Shown here: in pieces, positions 33,520 through 44,247 of the stretch
How positions within the stretch are numbered: position 1 is the first letter of the stretch
Layout: each line of letters starts with the position of its first letter
DNA from: Dactylonectria macrodidyma
Taxonomy: Eukaryota > Ascomycota > Sordariomycetes > Hypocreales > Nectriaceae
Direction of reading: 5' to 3'
Assembly (NCBI GenBank): GCA_020744425.1
Contig: JAGMUV010000020.1
Location: forward strand, 558,001-622,000
Length of the DNA stretch: 64,000 nucleotides
Notes under the pieces: model-generated
The model's database searches: none
What the model saw: only the letters and a program-made list of their open reading frames with translations
Told to the model about the DNA's origin: nothing
Made by a program: the position numbers and the translations under genes

Positions 33520-35749
33520 CTACCTTTCAATATGATTAATTCCATCCTGAAGAGTGTCTCCAGTTATCCCTGTGGGCTGCCTGTCTGTGCTTCGAAAGTA
33601 GCAACCCTCCTTGTGTTCGGTTCGTCGGTATGTTCCATATCTGGGCTGGATGTTTTTCCAATCGGCCAAGCACTGCCAGCAAAATTGGTGCTTGCATGAA
33701 GGACCTCGGATTACAGTGAGAAACTTGCGCCTTTCGAATGAATGGAATTCACTTACAGGTCATGTGATAGCAGCCCCCTCTTCTCTCCCATGGGGCATTG
33801 CATCCTGGGCACGGCTTAGTATTTTTCTCAAGCCAGTCTCTAGTTTCTGATGACACATCTTTAGATGAGGCCAGATTGTCGATCTGCACGCATGTGTAGC
33901 CTTCGTGCCACGGCGTTTGGTGGCCGAAACACATTCTAAAGTTACACTCTGTGCATGTGACGCAGGGACTCGTTGGTCCGTTCTCGTATATCTCGCCATT
34001 TGGGCATTGTTCTCTTAGGCACCACCGGAAATTGGGGGATTTGCTGATAAGGTTGAGAAACAAGTTTTTGTCATATCTGTGCACATAGTAAACATTCGAG
34101 TCTTGCAAACACATTAAGTTCAATACTCACTGTTCAAAGGTCTCGTGGTCAGCGTAGAGTCGAATCTCATCGAATTCAAGGATGCGGTTGCATCCAAAAG
34201 ATGGACATCTCATGTTGTCGCAGCATTCTCTACCTCGTTGCTGCAACTGAGCTTGAATGTAAGTTTGCAAGCAAGAAGAGCAAACGTCAATGTCATGTGT
34301 GCACCGAGCCCCGAGTTTTTCTGGAAACTTGAGGATCTTCCACATACCCAGGCCGTGAAACCCTCTCCAGTCCTCCAACCACTCATCAACGGAGTGGAAT
34401 CGGAGATCCCGAATCGATTCAGCGCAAACCGAGCATTCTTTGGTCTTCTCGCTCAGCTGGATGAGTTCAGTAAATAGTGGGATACGTAACGTGGTCTCTC
34501 CTTCCTGATTTACATCACACCACTGGACGGACTCATGATGGTCATTTTCGGAAAGCCAGGTCCATTTTAAAACCGATTTCTTCTTCTTCTTCTTCCTGTC
34601 CGTCTTCTTCTGGAAAGTGAATGAGTTCATTTTGCCTCGGCTTACCAACTGCTCATGCAATGCGATTGCTGATTTAAATGCCATTGGTCCTGGCTGCGGG
34701 ACTAGCTCTTGAAATGCACGTCGCAATGAGATGATGTTGTCGTACCTAGGATTCGTTTATTAGCCTCCAACCTGTTTATAATTGGTATTGAACTGATCTT
34801 ACTTTTCCATGGCGCTTCTCCTCAGCGCTCTCTTCACCCCACATAGGAGTGAGTCCAGATGCCATTTGCTCTCGATTTTGATTAACGCACCACAGCAAGG
34901 TTGAGGGCATTTGTATTGAAGCTCCGATTCAAACACATTGCACCACTCCTCTGTCAAGGCTAAATAAATGGGAGTGAAAAAGCATTCACTGCACAATGGC
35001 TTGGAGCAACAAGATGTCGGGCTCGAACGTAAAGGAAACTCGAGCCCTAAGCTTGAACTTCTTGTTGTGGAGAAAAACTTTGCCTTGTGGCATTTGTGAC
35101 ATGTTTGAAAGCCGACGTCATCCGTAAGAGTGCTGCCCACTGTGGAATCCTCGATTACACGTGAGAAACGGAGACACATTTCCGGTGTCATTTTGACGTC
35201 CATCCTATGAGTCGTGAGACTGAAGGCCAGCGCCGATGAGCTCAAGTCCTTGATGAATTTATTTGAATTTTCGCCAGCGTCGTCCATCGCTTGGTGGTCG
35301 CGACGTAGGATCTTTTTCATTAGTATTTGCCGTGGGGTTGAATCGGTGCAGAAGGCTGATTTGAATTGTTGCAGTTCTTCCTTGGCCGCTTGAATCTGGT
35401 TCCGCAGCAAAATGCATTCCTCCTGGCATTGCCGACGAGTCTCACGCTCGTGGCGCAATTCTTCTTCTAGCCCGCCGATTCTATCTTCAAGGCTAGGTCT
35501 TGCGGGGAACTCGTTCAGGTTCTCAATGATTTCGCGTTCTTCTTCCCTAGATTTGAAAAGAGCTTGCATTTCTGCTAGTCTAGTGAAGGCATCGCGTTGA
35601 AGGGCCTCATTGGTGTCAAGCAACGTTTCAAGTTCGACCCTCCGCGATCGCATTGTTTGTCCTAGCTGGTCGATGGCTTCCAGAGAGAAGATGTCCTCTT
35701 CTCTCGGACCTTCTTCTTTTTGTGGCATAATCGCGGTTCGTGAGACCAT
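33520..35749 (-). CDS. RBR-type E3 ubiquitin ligase (RING1-IBR-RING2)
   Basis: Exons complement(34803-35749, 34131-34745, 33757-34076, 33520-33704), with introns of 57, 54 and 52 bp, give 688 residues in frame. RING1 starts near residue 420 (ECSVCAES, then DVCSSCLQTYIQAQLQQRG, then CPSFGCNRIL). The IBR follows at about 535-590 (RWCLREQCPNG, CVTCTECNFRMCFGH). RING2 spans about 610-645 (KPCPGCNAPW, GGCYHMTC, then PSCKHQFCWQCLADW). The cysteine of GGC is the catalytic residue that carries ubiquitin in RBR ligases. RING2 is completed only by choosing the acceptor at 33705, which restores the zinc ligands. The N-terminal ~250 residues are a predicted coiled coil (ETRRQCQEECILLRNQIQ). They are followed by an additional cysteine-rich block (CHKCHKAKF, CCSKPLCSECFF) not found in standard RBR proteins. 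A lysine run (KKKKKK) separates this from RING1. A degenerate partial copy lies upstream. Confidence 0.92.
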
Positions 35750-35831
35750 GGTTGTTGCCAATGAAGGGCAGTGTTCGTGCTGGACTCGCTAGCGAAACGA
35801 GATTTTCGTGAAGTTCTGAGTTCTTCAAACT

Positions 35832-36157
35832 GCCCGCTCTGTACGATTTGCGTGATGGCGTTGGGTATAGATGAAGAACAATCGCTTGGGACGTGGGCGT
35901 CTCTACTTTATAGACTAATGAGGGGTCGAGATATGGCAACCCAATGTGGCGGGCCTCCCGCAGTAATCTTATCACATGTTCGCACTCGTAGCGATGCAGT
36001 GTGGTCTTAGAAAATATCATTTTATTGGTCGCCTCGTCTACCTAAAGATGCATTCCGCCTAGCCAAACCTACCCTACCCCCTTTAACTAAGAACTGTTAT
36101 AGAAGCCTGATGGGGGTGACTCACATGGCCCCGATCGCGTTACAAGTCATGTGATAG
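35832..36157. repeat. Dispersed repeat, copy A (partner at 50684-50988)
   Basis: About 0.3 kb with a diverged copy in the same orientation 15 kb away. Long identical blocks include ttagaaaatatcattttatt, aagatgcattccgcctagcc and gcctgatgggggtgactcac. Many differences are C/T or G/A, as RIP would leave. On the minus strand copy A carries an open frame starting MIFSKTTLHRYECEHVIRLL; copy B keeps the start of that frame, with a stop after about 35 codons. The repeat ends exactly where the degenerate RBR fragment begins. Confidence 0.8.
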
Positions 36158-36765
36158 CAACCGCCTCTCCTCTTCAATGGGGCATTGCATCCCGGGCACA
36201 GCTTAGTATTTTTCATCAATCAGTGTGTCGGGGCTGCGGGCTCACTAGCTAGAAAGACCGGCTTTTCATTAACCAGCTGCTCTAAGTGCTAGTCTTGAAT
36301 AGGCTATCGATAAGGGTATCGCAGATTGGTCCGAGATTACCAAGAAATCAATCACCTTCTTGCCCACTTCATTTTTGAGCTTTTGGAATTGTTATTGATG
36401 TCATGACGATGAGAATTGTCTGATCAACCGAAATATCTGATTTATTTTCTAGCTAGCTGCCCAGTTGCAGCTCTGGCCCTTCTTCTATCTGGTTTGTTTC
36501 GCTGGTCTTGTCTGACCTCGCTCTGCTACGCATCCTGCCTACCCTACGGCATCCGTCACTTCGGGTGGTGTTGTTCTTGTCCCCCTGCCCAACACACCAG
36601 TCTCGACTTTCCGATGACGCATCCTGTTTCGAGACCGGATTTTCAAACTAGGCGAATATGTAGCCTTCGTGCCATGCCGCTTGGTGGTTAAATCACATCT
36701 CAAAGTTAGACTCTATACATGTGACACAGGGGCTTGTCGCTCCGTTCTCGTATATCTTATCATAG
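36158..36765 (-). pseudogene. Degenerate partial second copy of the RBR ligase gene
   Basis: Positions 36158-36223 match 33755-33835 of the intact gene (splice donor, RING2 start including the GGC active-site region). Positions 36598-36765 match 33829-33990 (IBR and the spacer before RING2). Both are in the same orientation. The copy has many substitutions and small indels, and is split by a 374 bp insertion. On the minus strand the frame is broken, so it cannot encode a ligase. It looks like a tandem duplicate that decayed. Confidence 0.8.
36224..36597. mobile_element. 374 bp TG...CA insertion within the RBR relic (solo-LTR- or MITE-like)
   Basis: Comparison with the intact RBR gene shows that homology is interrupted here. 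The insert begins tgtgtcggg and ends cccaacaca, a near-perfect inverted terminal repeat (TGTGTYGGG). It is flanked by tcag on the left and ccag on the right, a possible 4 bp target duplication with one C-to-T change. It has no coding capacity. A TG...CA end pair fits a solo LTR; short inverted ends fit a MITE. Confidence 0.55.
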
Positions 36766-36938
36766 CACGTGACTCTTACGAACTTGCGAACATTCCAGAG
36801 TCAAACGAATCGTCCGTGGGAAGTTACTCAGTCGCACTCGTCGCGAACAAGACCGAATTGAAAGCAGAAACAATGAAACTAATTGTGGATTGAGTGGAGG
36901 GATATTGCTACCCGTACCCACATCCATGTCGTCGCAAA

Positions 36939-39900
36939 CTAGGCATAATCTGACCTTGTCTCATCCCAACCAGGACGCAGGTATTCCCCATCAAATTTGA
37001 CATTCAGTGAAGAAGTAATAACATAGTTGACTTGTATGTCGACGTCCACCTTGACTATTTCTTGCCTTTGATTCCACAGAATGACACCAACCACGTTATC
37101 GCCGTTATAGTCCCAGATACCTGGTGGAACAGGGAACGTGTTCCTGTTCTTGGCAAACAATGGAAAGTACCTCCCATACTGGTATCCATTGATGTACAAG
37201 TAAGCACGGAAATTGCTTGATGTCTCAGATGAATCAAAGTTGAATCGGACAGAGAGAGAAACGTCGTGGCCATCTGGTGTGTCGAGGGGCAGGATGGTAC
37301 GGTAGAATTTGATGCCGGCAGCAGAGAGCCCTTCGCTGGGTGACCCTTCAGGCCAATCAGAATCATCATAGCCGGGCAAATGCCAGCCAACGCGCTCACC
37401 CGTGAGTCCGCCTTGACTATAACCCGTCCGTACGGGATCGATCTCTTTGTTGAGGGCGCCACCGGCAGTTCCTGCAACTTTCCAAGAAGTGAATCCCTGC
37501 TCATTGTCATATAGAGTAGCATTGAGGATGCCACGAGGATTTATGGCCGAGCTTCCTTGCTCATGGCCAGCGTTATCCTGCACAATGAGGACAATGTTCT
37601 CCCCATCTTCGTTCAACAAGATTTCTGGAAAAGTCACGCTGTTTCCTGAGTACGCTCTGCTCAGAGTGCCTTTATAGGAATCAACATACTCGCCATTGAG
37701 GAAGAGCGTCCATCCATGGGTAACGCCACCCTGTGAGCGGACTTGCATGCCAGTCGCGGACCCATTAAACCGACCACGCCATAGCTTGATGCCATGGAAA
37801 AAGCCGTAGTCGTCGCCATAAAGGAAGGGCTTTGTAGCATCCTTCTTCGTGTTTGGCGTTGATGTGTGGTTCGCCCGGGCCCAAGCGACACCCAAGTCGG
37901 AGTAGTTTGCCCATCGCTCTGGAAGGCTATCTCGTACCCTCCATGTGCCGAAGGTCGGAGTTTCAAATGCAGTAGGACCGCCAATTTTGGCCTTAATGCT
38001 ACCAGCAGACGTTCTCCTTATCCGAAGCTTCTTGCCATTCCATGTTACTGTGTTGATCGAATCATATGTCCAAATTTCGATTTCCACAATCTCTTTGGAA
38101 TCGCCTCTCAACTGCAAGGTATTGCTATCAACTACCGCGCCGCGTACAAGATGAGGTCCACGGACAAATACTGGAAGGGTAGTGAGCGACAGATATTTGC
38201 AGAAACCTCGTTACGAGTAGAGAGCACACATACCAACTTTGTCTTCAGGGACCCTTGCATCACTGGTTAGTGCGGGAACCCAGAAAATGTGTGCAGTATC
38301 CCGATCCATAAGAAGGACACGAAGGTTGTTGTCAAGTTCTAGTACAGTCTGCCCGGTTTGGTTCCGGAAGTTGACCAACAACCCGTTATCGGTTGCATTG
38401 AACGTAACCCGGTCCTTTGAACCAGAAGTAACATTTCCAGAACCAGCATCGGAGATAAGAAATTCTCCTCCTTCTTGATTGAATACCCAAAGCACCAGTG
38501 TCGGCTTGTCGTCGAAAAAAGCATACGTTAAAACTTCTGCAGTGGAATAAATCATATGATTGCCACCAAATCTAAAATCAGTGACCAGGATCTTGGCGTA
38601 GTTGCCACAGAGCTGAAGCTGTCCACCCGCTTCTGGGACGATGAAATTGCCTGCAGAGGTGCTGAAATTAAGTCTGAAATACTCATCACTGCTTGAGGTG
38701 GGATCAGTGTGCCGGAGGTACCAAAAGCCGGATCCGGTGTCGGGATTTTTCAGTACGATGGTTGTAATGGCTTCATTGTCAGAGTACGAAGTACTATTTC
38801 CTACTAGGTCAGTTTTGGTGAGGTCCTTTGCCACTCTGGTGAACAGGCCAAGGGTCTTGATCTCGTTAAACTTGATACCAATGGTCCTGTTCTCAGATAT
38901 GGCAGCCGAGTAATCATAGCTCGATTCTGAAATGGCGCACCCATTGCGCCCCAGTTTGTACCTCCATAAATCATGTAGAGAGCTAGGATAGTGACTCTCT
39001 GGGCAATGTTATCTCGGTAGTAGAGGCTAACAAACCGGTCATCTGTTTTCGCGAGGCAGCCGCCAACTGGACCCGCCCAAGGATTGGTGGCTCCGCCTTG
39101 GAACTCTGGCATCATAGACGGCTGCTTGGGGGACACCTCGTTAAAGTGAGACATGTAATCCATCAGGGTGAAAGATGGGTTGGAGGTGCTGCAGTCACTG
39201 CTAATGCAAGACCAACAACTTGGCTGTTTCTCTGTTAGTTGTTGAGGATGAAAGGACGCGCGCATGTGAATACCCACATAGTTGTCGAGGCCGTAAATGT
39301 GGACATTTCCGCCTGCCCCCACGGTGTCGTAATCAACTGACCAGCTCTTATACTGGGGTCTGGGCATGTTGTGCGTGAGAGGGACTACAATGCCGTTATC
39401 CCGGACGCTGTTCCAGAGCTGCTTCATGTATGCGATGGGGACTGGGCTGGGAGTCTTGGCCGCAATGTTGCTCCATTGTCTTGGAAACTCATTCTCGATT
39501 TGATAGAGAATGACGGGACCACCCTCGCTAACTTGATATGGCGCAGTGATTTCGTCGAACGCGTCCATGTATGGCTTCCATGCTGCTTGCCACTCGGTGC
39601 TATTGTCACGGAATGTCCCATAAGCTCCAGTGGTTGCCCACAATGGCATGCCTCCGGCACTCAGTTCACCGTTGATATATGGCCCGGGCCGCACATGAAC
39701 ATACAGCCCAGTGTTCTTGCACATTTCGTAAAGTCGTCCGATGTCGTGTGCTCCTGTCTCAAAGTCCACAACGTCCGCTGAAGGGGCATGGAAACCCCAG
39801 TGATTGTAAAAAGACATGGTGTTCATGCCCATTGCTTTGATTTTGTCCAAGATATCCTGCCATATCTCTGGCACAGGAATACGGAAAGGGTGAAACTCTC

Positions 39901-40081
39901 CGCCAAAGGAGAATACACGGTCTCCATTTATGATCAGACTGTAGTGGTCCCATTGCACGGTTGTATCGCCGCTCTCCGTGTCACGGACAGGCCAATCATC
40001 GTTACCATAAGCATATGTTGCGAGAAATTGTAAGGTTACAAGCTTTACGCTAAAGCTTGCTAGTTGACGCAAGGGACGCAT
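36939..40081 (-). CDS. lacA: GH35 beta-galactosidase, secreted, with one frameshift
   Basis: Exons complement(39278-40081, 38234-39223, 36939-38170), introns of 54 and 63 bp, product about 1008 residues. It hydrolyses terminal beta-galactose from oligo- and polysaccharides outside the cell. The N-terminus has a signal peptide (VTLQFLATYAYG). Family motifs are FSFGGEFHPFRIP, MGMNTMSFYNHWGFHAP and the acid/base Glu198 in QIENEF. The nucleophile is Glu308 in MPEFQGG. Typical beta-sandwich domains follow to the C-terminus. Exon 2 is 990 bases but must be one short of or beyond a multiple of three. The frame changes at about 38925, between NWGAMG and SSYDYSAAISENR, so one base is missing, either a true mutation or an assembly error. 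The symbol is by analogy with Aspergillus lacA. Neighbours are other secreted glycosidases. Confidence 0.9.
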
Positions 40082-41349
40082 GGAAGTTGTGTTGAATAAG
40101 AAATCGGATAGGATTTTTTGACTTGCTGTGTAACGTTGCCACAACTGATTTCAGGTCCGGATTGTGCGAAGTATCTGTCAGCTTAATAGATCGTGAATCA
40201 GGTAGGTATATGTTGGACATGGAGTTACAAGCTCGCGCTTTGTTATGCTCCCGGAGAAAATCCACCAATAAGCTGGTAAGAAATGCCAAGGTGCGGGCAA
40301 AATGGCTCTTCAAACAACTTCCATGGCTTAATTAGGAAGCTCGGGATGAGCCGAGCGGCTACGGCAGCCCATCTCGTCGCCAAATATCACGAACCATTGC
40401 CACAATCGCGGTAGAATGGACCGAGATTCTCGGTGATTGAGCGAGTTCCACATCACCGTGTCACTGTTTGTACATGATCACCATATCAACATATGTTGTC
40501 AATATTTCCCGGTGTGCTGCCATAATGCTACCTCTTGCAACCCTCTCCACCTTCCCCGGACGAGGGGATCTGTAGCTAGGCTGATACTACGTCATGAGAC
40601 TACCTTCAGCACGTTGCCAAAATACTTCTTCTGGTGGATTGACATTTCTCCCGAAATGATACATGGTGTACCGCGGGTTCTTTTGCCTAATCAGAGGATG
40701 ATTGCCTATACAGGAGTCACTCGGCGTACATTGCAGCGAGAAGAGCGATATTCTGGTAGAATGGAAATGATTCGCTGGGATTTGTCTTACCTAGTTAGAT
40801 AGTGATTGTCAGTACCAGAGAAACTCGGCATATGTCATGGCGATTATAGCAGCTGTGTGGCGGAATAATCTATCCGTTTAGAGCGAGACATGATATATTG
40901 AGAAGTTTTCTCGCCTGAATGGAAAGCGATCCCCCGAGCTGAAGATGCTGGGTAGGTTCTAGCCGTTCGGGGAAACAGCTGAAATACTACCTAGGGGTGT
41001 AACCCTGATGCGGAAATGAGAGCTTACGCTTAAATTTCGCATTTAGGCTGACAGGTAGAGCAACAGTGTAGAGCAGCGATGTGAGCTCTGCTCTAGTCAC
41101 AATGGCGCTACCAGTTAACTGAATGTTAAGGCGACGTAGATGTGCCCAGTTCCTTCTTCCGTTTATCCACCTATCACGCCGGGGCAATGTGTTAAGGAGA
41201 GAAGGCGTATTTGTTAGAGTAGAATCTGATTTTAGAATATTTTGCCTTGTCACGCAGAACGGTGGGGAATATAATTAACTTCATTGTCGCGTAGTCACTG
41301 AATTGTTTTTCAAGCTAGAAACAGCCCCTTTTCGTTTACCATTGGCACG
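40082..41349. other. Divergent intergenic region between GH35 and GH31 genes
   Basis: Shared upstream region of two divergent glycosidase genes. ORFs at 40437-40802 and 40987-41253 show no domain. Shared control of both genes from here is plausible; no specific site was recognised. Confidence 0.5.
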
Positions 41350-43621
41350 ATGAAGCTCATGGGCATTTTACTGGCTGCGAAGCTAACTGGTGCGATCAAG
41401 TACAACCTCAAGATTGAGAACGAATCCCCGTTCGCCTTTTCGGTCTCTGATCAGAACGGTCATACTCTACTTTCCAACCTTGAAATCCTCGCTGGGAGTA
41501 CTAACGACACCGTTGAAGCGGTGGACAATAACTCTGAAAATGCATTCATTAATGTCGAGTTAATCACTTCTTCAATTGTCCAAGTCCAGGTCAATAGCTC
41601 TTTAGGATTCACTGGAGCTACTTTCGAGGCAGCGGAAGACGCGAAGCATTATGGTGTCTGGGGCTACCCCTGGAACAAATCGCTCCAAAACACCAATATT
41701 CATTTTGACCTCAAAGGCCTACAGTCGAAATCCGGCATCAGCTATTCAAGCGCACGCTCGCCATTTTTCCTCTCCAGCACAGGCTATGGTGTGTACACTG
41801 ATACGCAGGCGATGGGCTCGTACTCTTTCTCAGATGACGAGCTTGAGGTGAAATTTGTGTTCAACACAACAGCCCTTGTGTATTACATCATACTTCCTTC
41901 CGAAGAGGGTGATGTCAAGAGTATACTTCGCCAGTATGCCAAGCTGACTGACAGGAGCGCGCTGTGGCCGTCGCGTTCATATGGCCCTATGTTTTGGCAC
42001 AACGACTTCCAGAGGACTTCAGGATTTCCTGAAGGAGTCAACAACTCCCAACAGTTTGTCCAAGATGTGGTCAACAAATTGTCTGAGAATCGAATTCGAG
42101 CAAGTACAATCATGGTTGACCGCCCGTAAGTGTGCCTGATCAGCCATTTCAGAGAGAAATATAGCTAACACGCCTGGTGATAGGTACGGAACTGGGAAAG
42201 AAGGTTGGGGTAACTTTGACTTTGACGGGAACCACTGGCCTGATATCGGCGCACTTGTGGAAGAGGTTTCCGAGAGGGGTCTAGATTTCCAAGTATGGCA
42301 AGACAGCAACAATCATCAAGCGGTATTGCTAACAAAGAATTAGGTGTGGGTCGCGAATCGTGCAGTCCCTGGCTCTGAACTACATGATGAAGCTTCTGAG
42401 AATGGCTGGCTCTTTGACGAAATGGTCACCGATGAAGACGCCTCGGTCGCGATGAATCTCTCTATACCCGAAGCCTACGACTACTTCCTAGAGCAACAGC
42501 AATATTTCACTGATATTGGAATCAAAGGATACAAGATTGACCGAGGCGATGAGGATGAGATGCCTGTTTGGGAACAAAACATTCAGTCATACCTATACCA
42601 CAAGCTTCTTTATGAGAACCAAGCTCGAGCATGGGGCGGCGCGACTACAACAAAACCCGCAGGGTTTTACAACTTTGCACGAAGCGTCGTTGACCGATCA
42701 CGCAAGTACACTGGCGTGTGGAATGGGGACCCAGCTGCGACTACTGATGGATTGTTAGCGAGCATCACGAGCGGCATCCGCGCTGGGCTGCTTGGCTTTC
42801 CTATGTGGGGAAGTGACTGCGGTGGCTATGGACGCAAAGTCGGACAAGAACTCCCCAAGGAAAAGGTTTGGGCAAGGTGGATGTGGTTTTCAGCCTTCAG
42901 TCCTGTCTACGAATTAATGCTCTATGAGGACAGCATCCCCTGGTACGACTACTCGGATGAATTGGTCGAGGTGCTTCGGAACACGACGGCTTTACACCAT
43001 GAGCTAATTCCGTACATCCAGAGCTACATGTATAGGGCTACAAACGATGGTCTGCCCATAATACGTGCTACATTCCTAGAAGAGCCCGAGGACGAGAACA
43101 CATGGGACATTGACGAATCATACTTCTTCGGACAAGAGTTCTTGATTTGCCCCATCACGGCGGACGACAATACTAAGAAGGTATATTTTCCCACGGGCAG
43201 CAAGTATCTTGAGTACTTCGGGAAAAGCGACGTCTATAATGGAGGTGAGGAGGTCACAATTCAATCCGGCGTTGACTCCGTCCCAGCCTTCGTTCGCGAA
43301 GGATCGATCATCACTCGCGGTGATCTCAACCAGGTCAACAACAACTGGGATGAGGATTGGGCTCCTTGGCTGAACATTGAGGTTTACCCAAGCTTCAACT
43401 TCCCAAAGAAGACATTCCCTTACTTTGTGGAGAAAACAGGGCAGGTTGTCAAGATTCAGACCGTCGCAAGTCGGGAGAAGGATAAGATTTGCGTCTCATA
43501 TGGTGCGGTTGGCGTTACGGGCAAGGTGTTGATCTATGTCAAAGATGGGCCCAAAGAGTTTAGTCTTCGAAGCAGCGGCGGGAAGGCTTGTGTTGAAGGT
43601 GCCGAGACGTTGTTTGATTAA
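41350..43621 (+). CDS. GH31 glycoside hydrolase, secreted
   Basis: Exons 41350-42125, 42184-42292 and 42344-43621 (introns of 58 and 51 bp) encode 720 residues. A short N-terminal hydrophobic stretch (LMGILLAAKLTGAI) is a likely signal peptide. GH31 marks are GVWGYPWN, SYGPMFWHNDFQRT, a catalytic nucleophile in GYKIDRGDEDEMP and the acid/base Asp in GVWNGDPAAT, followed by GFPMWGSDCGGY and WFSAFSPVYELM. The family includes alpha-glucosidases, alpha-xylosidases and alpha-galactosidases. The KIDRG nucleophile context is not the KTDFGE of bacterial alpha-xylosidases, so I leave the substrate open. Many NxS/T sites fit secretion. It is divergent from the GH35 gene, which suggests joint use on a galactose- or xylose-bearing substrate. 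Confidence 0.92.
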
Positions 43622-44247
43622 CTATTCTCGTTCAGTGTCAAGTTGGAGGACATCTAGGCGGCCTCTTCGGTGCCGCGAAACATTCACCGGAGATGAAGCG
43701 TGCGGTGGTATCCGGGGTCCCATGTTTGTGGGGATTTGTGGGTGTAGTCTATGTAGTGCATACAGTGTACCGATTTGCCTAAATCATCTGCAAGTCGAAT
43801 GTACATCTATTTCTCACGCCCTATGTTCTAATAGGCCTTCTGAGCTCAATGCCCAGTAGACAGGCAGTATATCAAACGAGAACAGCCGAACGTAGGAACC
43901 TCACTAGTCTGAACTATGCTGCATGAGTCATCATTGACAACTTCATTTCTAGATTGACATGGAGTTCTACTGGTCTTAGTAACACTGTCCAAATATAATC
44001 TCAGCAAAATAAGTTAGTCGTGGCTTTATCACAAGGACTTATTTAACATGCAAGAGTTTTTCCACACATTAAAATTTCTCTCAAGACGTCATCTAGTGGC
44101 ACATTATCTTTAAGAGTCTCGAGGGATGATATGACTTGGTTTTGTCTCGGTTGGTAAATGCCAACCGTGCTTTGCCTCTACTTGAGCCAACATCAACCAG
44201 AGTCCCTCCCACCACTACTCCCCCCATTTCTTCTCGCATTGCCGATC
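43622..44247. other. Convergent intergenic region
   Basis: 3' flanks of the GH31 and GH106 genes. Nothing else supported. Confidence 0.5.

Noticed and set aside
33691..33756. Reading the RBR gene as broken before RING2
   Set aside because: The acceptor at 33691 puts RING2 out of frame, but the acceptor at 33705 restores PSCKHQFCWQC and a full zinc-ligand set, so the gene is intact.
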